From contig JADLBA010000052.1 of assembly GCA_020848015.1 (NCBI GenBank), positions 1 to 15,404 on the forward strand: 15,404 nt of DNA. Reading direction: 5' to 3'. The DNA comes from Crocinitomicaceae bacterium. GTDB taxonomy: Bacteria > Bacteroidota > Bacteroidia > Flavobacteriales_D > Sanyastnellaceae. Below, piece after piece: positions 1 through 8,449 of this stretch. The position numbers and the translations under genes were made by a program. The stretch's first letter is position 1; every line of letters begins with the position of its first letter. The notes beneath the pieces were generated by a model. The model was not told the origin of the DNA. It did not search any database and was given only the letters and a program-made list of their open reading frames with translations.

Positions 1-3000
1 AATGCCTGCCCTAACGGAGTGGACCTTTCCACCGTGGTGGTTGTTCAACCCTGTGAGGCGGTTTGTCCGGAGGCTATTACAGGTGCTCAATATGGTGAGT
101 ATTGCCTAAACTGGTACTTCAGCACAGGGTCGGCAGCTACCGGAGAAAATGTAGTGTGGTATTTTGGAGATGGCACTGAACAAGCAGGAGGGCATATAGT
201 GCAACATTCTTATCTGCAACCAGGAACTTACACAGTTACGGCTCATTTTACAAGCAATGCTTGTCCGGATGGTGAGAATCTATCACTTACTATTACGGTT
301 CTTGCCTGTGCGCCTGAGTCTGATTGTCCCGAAGCTATTTCATCTCACTTGTCCAACGAAGGATGTCAGGTGTGGGCATTTGAAATTGGCTCTGCTTCTC
401 CGGGAGAAAGTGTGATCTGGAATTTTGGAGATGGTTCAGTAGTTCCAGATGATCATGTTATCTATCATCATTATTTGCAGGGAGGTGTTTATACCGTCAC
501 CGCTTTCTACTCGAGCGATGTATGTCCGGATGGTGTTTACTTGACGAAAGTGATCACAGTTATACCCTGTCAGACGGTTTGCCCACAGGTTATCACAGCC
601 GGCCAATATGGAAACTCATGTTTTAGCTGGTATTTCAGCACTGGGGCAGAAGCGGCAGGCGAGAATATTGTATGGCATTTTGGTGATGGAACAGAGCAGG
701 AGGGAGGGCATTTTATACAGCATACATATACGCACCCGGGCACATATAACGTCTATGCACAGTTTACAAGTAATTCGTGCCCGAATGGGATAAACCTTAC
801 TATCGCTATCACTGTTCAACAATGCAATGTCCCTGTTTGCCCTCAGACAATGTCAGCACAGCAATATGGAGAAGTTTGCCTCAACTGGGCATTTGAAATA
901 GGTTCTGCAACTCTTGGAGAAAGTGTCGTGTGGAGTTTTGGAGACGGAGTTATTATTACTGATGATCATGCTATTCAGCACACTTATCTTCAAGCCGGCA
1001 CCTATACTGTAACCGCAAATTATTCCAGCAATGCTTGTCCAAATGGAGTGACTATAACTCAGGTGATAACAGTACAGCCGTGCAGCCCGCCCGCTTGCCC
1101 GCAGATGATGATAGCATCGCAGTATGGAACAAATTCTGGTTGTCTGCATTGGGCATTTGTTATTGGCGATGCAATGCCTGGAGTTAATATTGTCTGGAAT
1201 TTTGGAGATGGTACAGATCAAGTTACATCCACGCATTATGTACATCATGTTTTTCAACATAGTGGCACCTATTCAGTAACTGCTTTTTATACCAGCAATG
1301 CCTGCCCAAACGGGGTGAGCCTGACACAGATTATTGCGGTGCAGTCCTGTTTTCCAGATTGTCCGCAATCAATCTCTTCTCATCAGGTTGGGAATCAATG
1401 TCAGGTGTGGGCGTTTGAGGTGGGGCCTGCAGCAGAAGGCGACATTGTCATCTGGAATTTTGGCGATGGATTAAGTCAGACCGATGATCATGCGGTACAA
1501 CATACATACACCCAACCGGGCACCTATACGGTTACGGCTCATTACACAAGCAGTGCCTGTGAGAACGGGGTAGATCTTACTACATCAATTGAGGTTATCT
1601 CGTGCAATTCGCCGGTTTGCCCGCAGCACATATATGGATACCCTTCTGATTTCAATTGTATGGTATGGTCTTTTAGCACAGGGCCGGCGTTGACTGATAA
1701 TAGCGTAGAATGGTATTTTGGTGATGGAACAGAACAGGAAGGAGGAAATACTATCCAACATACTTTTCTTGAGCCGGGAACTTATACAATTACTGCGCAC
1801 TATACCAGTAGCTCTTGTCCAAATGGAGTAATCCTTACTGAAACAATTGTCGTAGAACCATGCTCTATACCTGTTTGTCCGCAATCTATTGCAGGGCATC
1901 AATACGGTGAAATATGTCTGAACTGGGCATTTGAGATTGGATCGGCAACACCCGGAGAAAATGTAGTATGGAGTTTTGGTGATGGCATGAGCGCCACAGA
2001 TGATCACGTTGTTCAGCACACATATTCTCAGGGGGGAACCTATACAGTAGTTGCCTTTTATACAAGCAGCAACTGCCCTGACGGTGTTTACCTGACTCAG
2101 GTAATCACAGTTGTACCGTGTCAACCGTTATGTCCGCAAACGATATTTGCCCAGCAGCACGGTGAAGTATGCCTGAACTGGGTATTTGAGATCGGATCGG
2201 CAACACCAGGGGAAAGTGTAGTCTGGAATTTTAGCGATGGTAATAATGTGACTGATGATCATGCGGTGCAACATACATTTTCCCAACCGGGAATTTATGT
2301 CGTGAACGCATTCTATACCAGCAATGCCTGCCCAAATGGAGTGTATTTGACACATACCATTTCCGTTCAGGATTGCAACACCAATCTTTGTCCAGAAGCA
2401 ATTACCGGGCACGCGACAGAAAACTCTTGTCTGAACTGGGTATTTGAAATTGGCTCTGCTTCACCGGGTGAAAGCGTGGACTGGAATTTCGGCGATGGTG
2501 CTGTCACGTCAGGAGGACATTTTGCAGAACACCACTATGCAAGCCCTGGTGTTTATGTGGTTACTGCTAATTATACCAGTAATGTATGTCAATCAGGAGT
2601 TACACTCGTTTTCACGGTCATTGTGCAACAATGCAGCAACACGGTTTGCCCGCAGACAATATTGGGGCACCAGCAAGGAGATTTATGTTACCATTGGGTA
2701 TTTGAAATTGGCTCTTCCGCACCAGGAGAAAATGTAGTCTGGCATTTTGGAGACGGAGATGCTGAAACAGGAGGTCATACTATTCAACATACTTATCTGC
2801 ATCCAGGAGTATATATTGTCACCGCTCACTATGCAAGTAATGTATGTCCAAACGGAGTTGATCTTACCTATACAATCATTGTACAAGAGTGTTCGACTAC
2901 TGTTTGTCCCGAAACTCTCTTTGGGCACCAGCAGGGAGAAAACTGTATGCAATGGACATTCGAGATCGGTAATTTTATTGAGGGTGAACAGGTGGTATGG

Positions 3001-4572
3001 TCATTTGGCGATGGAACACAAGTAAGCGGAGATCATTTTGCGCAGCATGAATTTTCCCATCCTGGAACATATACAGTTTGCGGTTTTTATACCAGTCCGC
3101 ATTGCCCTGAAGGCGTAAATATTTGCAAGACAGTTCAGGTAACTGGAGATTGTGGTGTAGCCAACTGCTCACTTGAAATTTCAGCTTCGAATCTTGGAAA
3201 CGGGCTTTGGCAATTTACTGCTTCCGGCTCGCCAGTTGTTACACCGATGCTATGGACCTTTGGCAATGGTATTTCGATTTCCGGCGGATGGGAGATTCAA
3301 CATCAATTTGAGCCGGGCGATTACTACGTTTGTGGTTCAGTATCGAGCAATCTCTGTCCGCAGTTCAGCGATTGTGTAAGTATTCACGTTCCACAGCCCC
3401 AGGAATGTAACGAATTGAATTTTGGTTTTGACAGTTTTGTCGAAAATGGCGGACCCCACTTTCTCCATTGGGTATTGACCAATTCAGATCAGCAGGTAGT
3501 CGGCTCCGGTATTGCGCAGTACTCGGCACAGGATCCTTGGTATGATTTCAATACCTGTCTGCCGAGCGGATGTTATTACCTCCACGCTTGTGGCGATCTG
3601 GATGTTACCAACTCCAACTTCTCGCTCTTTGTTTCAGAGCCTGCCGAAATGGTCAGTTTCACCCCTGTTTCAAATGAAGAGTGCCATGGATTTAATGCGG
3701 AGATATCAGTAAATGGCGGCTGTGAAGCTCTCGCTGATTGCCATGCAGCATTTAACCCGATCTATACGGAGACAGCGGGGCATATTGAATTTTTAAATCA
3801 AAGTTTGTATGAGGGGGATGCAACGTTTATCTGGAGTTATGGCGATGGCCAGCACAGCGATGATTATTCCGGAAATGTACAATACAATTCGAATGGTACT
3901 TACCACGTTTGCCTTACTATCATTAATGGTGACTGTACTGATATTTATTGTGAAGAGGTGGTAGTAGAGGGAATGGAAGAGGGCTGTCAATCGAATCTGG
4001 TGACTGTTTCTCTGTCGGGTAATTATCCATCTCCAAATGCAATTGATTTATTGGAGATCATTTTAGCAGCCAATGGAATTGAATTCAATACACAGCAATT
4101 ACCTCTTTCCGGCGAGATCAATTTCAACGGTACTTTTTGTGTTCCTGACGGTTGCTATAGTATTGAAGTAAATTCACTGGCTCCACTGGTTGCGATGAAT
4201 GTTCAAATGACTATTACTGTAAATGGGGAAGTACTCGATGTTTTAACACTCTTGCAGGGTCAGCAAAACGGAGAAATTTCTTTTGGACTTAACAGCGATT
4301 GTGAAACTACTGTATCGGAAAACGAAGTCCGCGGAAATGTCTGGCTGGTTTACCCCAATCCTGCCAATCAAACCTTGACTATCTCCGGTGCAGACCGAAG
4401 TGAGGTTGTACTTTTTATACTGACCGATGCATCGGGGCGAATCATCAGGCAGTTCAGATCGTTGGGAAGATCTTCCCTAACAGATGTATCCGAGCTCGCC
4501 AATGGTCTGTATCTGCTTCGTATTATGACGGAGGACAGCTCAGTCATCAGGCCGCTGCTGATTCAGCATTAA
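1..4572 (+). CDS. Large secreted PKD-repeat protein with C-terminal T9SS sorting domain, 5' part outside window
   Basis: The frame is open from base 1 and already inside a repeat (NACPNGVDL), so the true start lies upstream; the GTG at base 19 is not a credible start. 1523 residues are visible. Bases 61-3162 encode 12 complete PKD-like units (core W-x-FGDG ... H-x-Y/F ... PGTYTV), followed by a degenerate unit with FGNG (3163-3402). Next come a 'CLPSGCYYL' domain (about 3403-3717), a further PKD domain with SYGDG (about 3730-3972) and a second 'CVPDGCYSI' domain (about 3985-4311). The last 75 or so residues, from about 4345, start with VYPNPANQTLTI and end with NGLYLLRI plus a short tail, which is the type A sorting signal of the type IX secretion system. 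The product is therefore expected to cross the outer membrane and be released or anchored at the surface. PKD domains are Ig-like beta sandwiches, so an adhesive or structural role is likely. No catalytic domain is visible in this part, but one could lie upstream. Confidence 0.93.
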   Translation, partial: NACPNGVDLSTVVVVQPCEAVCPEAITGAQYGEYCLNWYFSTGSAATGENVVWYFGDGTEQAGGHIVQHSYLQPGTYTVTAHFTSNACPDGENLSLTITVLACAPESDCPEAISSHLSNEGCQVWAFEIGSASPGESVIWNFGDGSVVPDDHVIYHHYLQGGVYTVTAFYSSDVCPDGVYLTKVITVIPCQTVCPQVITAGQYGNSCFSWYFSTGAEAAGENIVWHFGDGTEQEGGHFIQHTYTHPGTYNVYAQFTSNSCPNGINLTIAITVQQCNVPVCPQTMSAQQYGEVCLNWAFEIGSATLGESVVWSFGDGVIITDDHAIQHTYLQAGTYTVTANYSSNACPNGVTITQVITVQPCSPPACPQMMIASQYGTNSGCLHWAFVIGDAMPGVNIVWNFGDGTDQVTSTHYVHHVFQHSGTYSVTAFYTSNACPNGVSLTQIIAVQSCFPDCPQSISSHQVGNQCQVWAFEVGPAAEGDIVIWNFGDGLSQTDDHAVQHTYTQPGTYTVTAHYTSSACENGVDLTTSIEVISCNSPVCPQHIYGYPSDFNCMVWSFSTGPALTDNSVEWYFGDGTEQEGGNTIQHTFLEPGTYTITAHYTSSSCPNGVILTETIVVEPCSIPVCPQSIAGHQYGEICLNWAFEIGSATPGENVVWSFGDGMSATDDHVVQHTYSQGGTYTVVAFYTSSNCPDGVYLTQVITVVPCQPLCPQTIFAQQHGEVCLNWVFEIGSATPGESVVWNFSDGNNVTDDHAVQHTFSQPGIYVVNAFYTSNACPNGVYLTHTISVQDCNTNLCPEAITGHATENSCLNWVFEIGSASPGESVDWNFGDGAVTSGGHFAEHHYASPGVYVVTANYTSNVCQSGVTLVFTVIVQQCSNTVCPQTILGHQQGDLCYHWVFEIGSSAPGENVVWHFGDGDAETGGHTIQHTYLHPGVYIVTAHYASNVCPNGVDLTYTIIVQECSTTVCPETLFGHQQGENCMQWTFEIGNFIEGEQVVWSFGDGTQVSGDHFAQHEFSHPGTYTVCGFYTSPHCPEGVNICKTVQVTGDCGVANCSLEISASNLGNGLWQFTASGSPVVTPMLWTFGNGISISGGWEIQHQFEPGDYYVCGSVSSNLCPQFSDCVSIHVPQPQECNELNFGFDSFVENGGPHFLHWVLTNSDQQVVGSGIAQYSAQDPWYDFNTCLPSGCYYLHACGDLDVTNSNFSLFVSEPAEMVSFTPVSNEECHGFNAEISVNGGCEALADCHAAFNPIYTETAGHIEFLNQSLYEGDATFIWSYGDGQHSDDYSGNVQYNSNGTYHVCLTIINGDCTDIYCEEVVVEGMEEGCQSNLVTVSLSGNYPSPNAIDLLEIILAANGIEFNTQQLPLSGEINFNGTFCVPDGCYSIEVNSLAPLVAMNVQMTITVNGEVLDVLTLLQGQQNGEISFGLNSDCETTVSENEVRGNVWLVYPNPANQTLTISGADRSEVVLFILTDASGRIIRQFRSLGRSSLTDVSELANGLYLLRIMTEDSSVIRPLLIQH
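61..3162 (+). repeat. Tandem array of 12 full PKD-like units, about 258 bp each
   Basis: Unit starts, taken at the codon before the first Cys-Pro, are 61, 322, 577, 835, 1093, 1357, 1615, 1873, 2128, 2386, 2644 and 2902; unit lengths are 255-264 bp. A partial unit lies at 1-60 and a degenerate one at 3163-3402. Every full unit keeps four cysteines: at the CP start, before the xxW strand, in the NACPNG loop, and at the end of the last strand. Units differ clearly at DNA level, so the array is not a recent expansion, although short blocks are nearly identical (for example the first halves of the units at 1873 and 2128). Two unit types can be told apart: one with STG and GGH, the other with EIG and DDH. 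The unit at 2128 has FSDG instead of FGDG. Confidence 0.92.
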
Positions 4573-4590
4573 AGAAAATAACTTATTGTT

Positions 4591-4626
4591 CAAAAGCAGC
4601 TTTCAAGAAAATGGAAGCTGCTTTTG
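4591..4626 (+). terminator. Hairpin terminator after the PKD-repeat gene
   Basis: A perfect 12-bp inverted repeat lies 18 bases after the stop codon: CAAAAGCAGCTT (4591-4602) and AAGCTGCTTTTG (4615-4626), with a 12-base loop. The right arm ends in a T run, so the RNA forms a GC-containing stem flanked by an A tract and a U tract, the usual intrinsic terminator layout. It separates the repeat-protein gene from the downstream DUF2723 gene. Confidence 0.8.
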
Positions 4627-4687
4627 TTGCTTAAAAGTATATAAGTTACCCACCTGCTGCGGTTTTCCCTAATAATGGTTAATAAGA

Positions 4688-4724
4688 AAGGAGGTGGAAA
4701 GCTCTTATCGGCACCTTCCGTTTT
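4688..4724 (+). promoter_or_regulatory. Leader hairpin holding an orphan perfect Shine-Dalgarno sequence
   Basis: AAGGAGGTG at 4688-4696 is a perfect complement of the 16S rRNA 3' end. GGAGGTG (4690-4696) can pair with CACCTTCC (4712-4719) with one bulged base, and TTTT follows at 4721-4724. No ATG, GTG or TTG codon occurs between 4697 and the DUF2723 start at 4755, so the motif sits 58 bases from the nearest start and cannot act as an ordinary ribosome binding site. It might be an attenuator-like leader structure, or chance. Role inferred only. Confidence 0.35.
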
Positions 4725-4754
4725 ATCTTCGCCCCCTTACTACTATTTAGGACT

Positions 4755-7700
4755 ATGCAGTATCAACGTCTGAATATTATTACCGGCTGGGTTCTTTTCC
4801 TCGTTTCATTTATTGTTTATTTTCTCACGCTGGAGCCCACCATGCCTTTTTGGGATTGCGGTGAATTTATCGCTTCAGCCTATAAACTCGAAGTAGGGCA
4901 CCCTCCCGGAGCTCCACTTTTTATGTTGCTTGCCCGATTGATTTCTATAGTTGGCGGCACACCAGAAAATGTTCCATTCATGGTCAATATGCTTTCCGCA
5001 CTCGCTTCGGCTGGCACTATCATGTTTCTTTTCTGGACCATTACACACATGGCAAAAAAAATCGCCGGCCTCAATGGTGCATTCACTCCGGGTAAAACAG
5101 CAGCAGTTATCGGCAGTGGAATAATTGGCGGATTAGCTTATACATTTAGCGATACCTTTTGGTTTTCAGCGGTGGAAGGAGAGGTTTACGCGATGTCTTC
5201 GCTTTTTACAGCTTTGGTTTTTTGGGCAATTCTCAAATGGGAATCAGTATCTGACAAAGGAAGCGAACTGAGATGGATTGTACTCATTGCTTACCTGATG
5301 GGACTATCCATTGGAGTTCACCTGCTCAACCTTCTTGCCATACCGGCGATCAGTTTTGTCTATTATTTTAAAAACTATGCTACCACAGTAAAAGGAATTA
5401 TTTGGACAGGCATTATCTCTCTTCTTCTGCTTTTGCTGATACAGGTGGGAATTATTATCTGGTTTGTGCAGCTCGCAGGTTTTTTTGAAAGAGAATTTGT
5501 CAATACACTGGGATTGCCATTCAACTCAGGTAGCTTTTTTTATGCGATTGTGATGATCGCGTTGCTTGCCTACGGGTTATGGTTTACGAGAAAACGAGGA
5601 AAAGTAGTGCTGAATACCCTCATACTTGGAGTAACAGTGGCCATTATCGGATACACCTCATTTGCCACGATTATTATCCGCTCGCAGGCGAATCCGCCAA
5701 TGGATGAAAATAACCCGGAAAACCTTTTCTCACTGCTTTCCTATCTCAATCGTGAACAATATGGCGACAGACCGTTGCTTTTCGGTGAATATTTTAATAC
5801 ACCTATTAACAGGGAGGCAGGCTATGGCGATGGCCCGGCAGTCTGGATCAAATCATTCAGCGTACGAGAAGCTACTGGAAAAAAATCTCTGATACTTAGT
5901 TGCCGTGAGCGGTTTGAGGCAGAACAATATATCGCGAGCCATTCAGATAAGAAACTCGAAATAAAAGAAGAATACATTGAAAGCGGTGAGAAAAAGTCAA
6001 CTGTTATCAATTACAGAAAAGACTTGAGTACGCTGTTTCCCCGGATGTACAGCGACCAAGCTAATCATATCGCAGACTATAAACGCTGGAGCGATTACCA
6101 CGGGTGGAGTAATCCCACTTCCCGCACAAGAGTGGAGAAAATTCAGAAAGAGGCGGATGAATTATCCGGCCAGGTTTCTCAAATAGAAAATTATATTCGT
6201 GGAGGTGGTGATCTGAGTGGCGAACAGGAGCAGAAATTCAGATCACTCAAAAGGGCACTCGATAAAAAAAGTATTGATCTGATTCCCAACCAGACAGAAA
6301 ACATCCGCTATTTTGTCAACTACCAAATGGGATGGATGTATCTCCGTTACTTTATGTGGAACTTTGCGGGTCGCCAGGATGATATACAGGGGCATGGCGA
6401 TTTTCTCGACGGAAACTGGATTTCCGGAATAACCTCTATTGATGAGATGCGTCTCGGCAATCTTAAAAAATTACCTGAAATCGAAAAAGACAATAAAGGA
6501 AGAAATACCTTTTTCTTCCTGCCCCTCATTATCGGACTGATTGGTCTTGTCTTTCAGTTGTTGAAACATCCGAAAGACTTTTCGGTGGTAACAATGCTTT
6601 TCATTCTCACTGGTCTGGCGATTGTTGTTTACCTCAACCAAACCCCACAACAACCGCGTGAAAGAGATTACGCCTATGCCGGATCTTTTTATGCATTTGC
6701 TATCTGGATCGGGCTGGGAGTTTATGCACTTTATTATGCTTCGACTAATATGACATGGAAGCAATTGGGAACTATTGCAGCGATGACTATTGGCGGATCT
6801 ATTATAATCTATGGACTCGAATCAGTTGTTTCTGACTCACGGGCTTTTGGGGCTTCTTTGCTATTGATAAGTTCAATAACCACTGCGCTCTTTGCCATTA
6901 TGACTTTTTTGAACACCGTGAAAGGCGAAACTTTGTGGAAAGGAGTAGTAGCTACCCTGCTGTGTTTGCCCGCTCCTTACCTGCAGGCTAAATATGGATG
7001 GGATGATCACGATCGTTCCGGGCGGCGCACAGGAATTGATATGGCCACCAACTATCTCGAATCCCTGCAGCCGAATGCAATCATTTTTACCAATGGTGAT
7101 AACGATACCTTTCCACTTTGGTATGCCCAGGAAGTTGAGGGTATCCGCACCGATGTGAGAGTTGTGAACCTTTCGCTTCTCAATACAGACTGGTACATAG
7201 ACCAGATGAAACGCAAAGCCTATGAAAGTGCTCCTGTGCCATTCAATATACCAGAACAAAAATACAGGCAGGGAACAAGGGATGTGCTTTATATCGATCC
7301 CTACGAGAAAACCACCGGGTATATGCCGCTTGATAAGGCCATTGAATTTTGTCTCGACGACGCAAATTCAATACCTGGTGGTACAAAAAAAATAAGTTAT
7401 ATACCTTCATACAAGTTCAGTATCAAAGTTGATAGCACTGCCAGCGAAACGTACAGTGGATTCATGAATCAAGGAGACTCACTGGTAAGTGAGATAAAAT
7501 GGTCCCTTACCGATAACAGAGGGCGCCCTAAATCTTATATAACTAAAGCGCAATTGATGGTGCTTGATCTACTAAAAAATACCGACTGGAAGCGCCCAAT
7601 TTATTTTGCTGTAACCACCGGTGGCGATTCTTATATGGGACTCGAGAGATATTTTCAACTCGAAGGACTCGCGTATCGGCTCACTCCAATCCTTCATGTA

Positions 7701-8333
7701 AAAAGCCCTAACCCTAACCTTGATGGAGGTGTGGAGACTGGTCTGATGTACGAGAATATGATGGAAAAGTTCAAATGGGGTAATATGGATAAAGATAATA
7801 TTTATCTCGACGAGAACAATCGCCGAATGACTACCAACCTCAGACTTCAGTTTTCACACCTCGCAGAACAACTGATAATGGAGGGAAAAAAGGACAGCGC
7901 TATCAAAGTTTTAAACAAAATGATCGAGGTAATGCCGGAAAAGACTGTGCCCTATGAGCAGGCTCAGATCATGTGGCATGTAATAGAACTATACTACGAT
8001 GCGGGAGATAGCCTGAAAGCACTAGAGCTTACTAAGAGAATTATCGAGCTGAACCGGCAGGAAGTGGAATATTACAATTCCTTAGATGATGAAAGAAAGG
8101 GCGCACTGGATCGCGATATAATGATCAGGGCTCAGATATCAGATCGCCTCATCGCAAAGGCAGCAAAGAGTTTCCCCGATGACCCCGAAGTTGCAAAGTT
8201 AGGTGAGGAGAATGAGCTGATGCAACAATCGCTGGGGCTTGGAGAGCCTGAAATAGAGCAGCAACCGGCACCCGGGCAAAATCCAGAACTGATCATTGGT
8301 GAACCAGAGGGAATCCAGATAAAGGACTCTTAA
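4755..8333 (+). CDS. DUF2723 / TMEM260-type GT-C membrane glycosyltransferase
   Basis: This 1192-residue protein begins with a membrane helix (about residues 10-26) followed by the family signature WDCGEF (residues 33-38) and GHPPGAP (48-54). An acidic pair in the first outward loop (D34, E37) is the usual place for the GT-C catalytic or metal-binding acid. Many hydrophobic segments follow up to about residue 740, with a hydrophilic stretch near 340-560 and the conserved TPQQPRERDYAYAGSF block near 630-645. The C-terminal half is soluble: a DNDTFPLWYAQE motif near 780, TPR-like helices near 1036-1105, and a Q/P-rich tail. DUF2723 includes eukaryotic TMEM260, an O-mannosyltransferase acting on Ig-like IPT domains; bacterial members are usually annotated only as DUF2723. 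The expected reaction is transfer of a sugar from a polyprenyl-phosphate donor to an exported protein; donor and acceptor here are unknown. The ATG at 4755 puts the first helix right at the N terminus, and no other start is near. Confidence 0.88.
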   Translation: MQYQRLNIITGWVLFLVSFIVYFLTLEPTMPFWDCGEFIASAYKLEVGHPPGAPLFMLLARLISIVGGTPENVPFMVNMLSALASAGTIMFLFWTITHMAKKIAGLNGAFTPGKTAAVIGSGIIGGLAYTFSDTFWFSAVEGEVYAMSSLFTALVFWAILKWESVSDKGSELRWIVLIAYLMGLSIGVHLLNLLAIPAISFVYYFKNYATTVKGIIWTGIISLLLLLLIQVGIIIWFVQLAGFFEREFVNTLGLPFNSGSFFYAIVMIALLAYGLWFTRKRGKVVLNTLILGVTVAIIGYTSFATIIIRSQANPPMDENNPENLFSLLSYLNREQYGDRPLLFGEYFNTPINREAGYGDGPAVWIKSFSVREATGKKSLILSCRERFEAEQYIASHSDKKLEIKEEYIESGEKKSTVINYRKDLSTLFPRMYSDQANHIADYKRWSDYHGWSNPTSRTRVEKIQKEADELSGQVSQIENYIRGGGDLSGEQEQKFRSLKRALDKKSIDLIPNQTENIRYFVNYQMGWMYLRYFMWNFAGRQDDIQGHGDFLDGNWISGITSIDEMRLGNLKKLPEIEKDNKGRNTFFFLPLIIGLIGLVFQLLKHPKDFSVVTMLFILTGLAIVVYLNQTPQQPRERDYAYAGSFYAFAIWIGLGVYALYYASTNMTWKQLGTIAAMTIGGSIIIYGLESVVSDSRAFGASLLLISSITTALFAIMTFLNTVKGETLWKGVVATLLCLPAPYLQAKYGWDDHDRSGRRTGIDMATNYLESLQPNAIIFTNGDNDTFPLWYAQEVEGIRTDVRVVNLSLLNTDWYIDQMKRKAYESAPVPFNIPEQKYRQGTRDVLYIDPYEKTTGYMPLDKAIEFCLDDANSIPGGTKKISYIPSYKFSIKVDSTASETYSGFMNQGDSLVSEIKWSLTDNRGRPKSYITKAQLMVLDLLKNTDWKRPIYFAVTTGGDSYMGLERYFQLEGLAYRLTPILHVKSPNPNLDGGVETGLMYENMMEKFKWGNMDKDNIYLDENNRRMTTNLRLQFSHLAEQLIMEGKKDSAIKVLNKMIEVMPEKTVPYEQAQIMWHVIELYYDAGDSLKALELTKRIIELNRQEVEYYNSLDDERKGALDRDIMIRAQISDRLIAKAAKSFPDDPEVAKLGEENELMQQSLGLGEPEIEQQPAPGQNPELIIGEPEGIQIKDS

Positions 8334-8383
8334 TTGTTGAAGAGGTAAGTGAAGTATAATATAATTCGGCTTAATTAACCGTC

Positions 8384-8449
8384 ATGGAATCCCCGAAAAC
8401 CAACGTTATCATATCATCGGATATTTTTTCATTCAAATCCCCCTCATGA
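8384..8449 (+). other. Possible 21-codon upstream ORF overlapping the terC start by ATGA
   Basis: An ATG at 8384 opens a 21-codon frame (starts MESPKTNV, ends FKSPS) whose TGA stop (8447-8449) overlaps the terC ATG (8446-8448) in the arrangement ATGA. That layout can couple translation of two genes. The peptide resembles nothing I know, there is no clear ribosome binding site, and such a short frame may arise by chance. Confidence 0.22.

Noticed and set aside
853..2952. Series of long minus-strand open frames (up to 179 codons) antisense to the PKD array
   Set aside because: They recur with the repeat period, carry no recognisable domains, and arise because the repeated codons lack stops when read backwards. 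They are shadows of the plus-strand repeats.
61..3162. Array as a CRISPR or non-coding tandem repeat
   Set aside because: Period and conservation follow codons of one uninterrupted reading frame, with PKD motifs conserved at protein level and drift at third positions.
8334..8360. TTGTTG and TATAAT as a sigma-70 style promoter for terC
   Set aside because: The spacing is only 15 bases, and the Bacteroidota primary sigma factor prefers TTTG and TAnnTTTG elements.
8334..8445. Manganese (yybP-ykoY type) riboswitch before terC
   Set aside because: Such elements often precede terC-family genes, but the 112-base gap lacks the conserved loop sequences and a clear three-helix fold.
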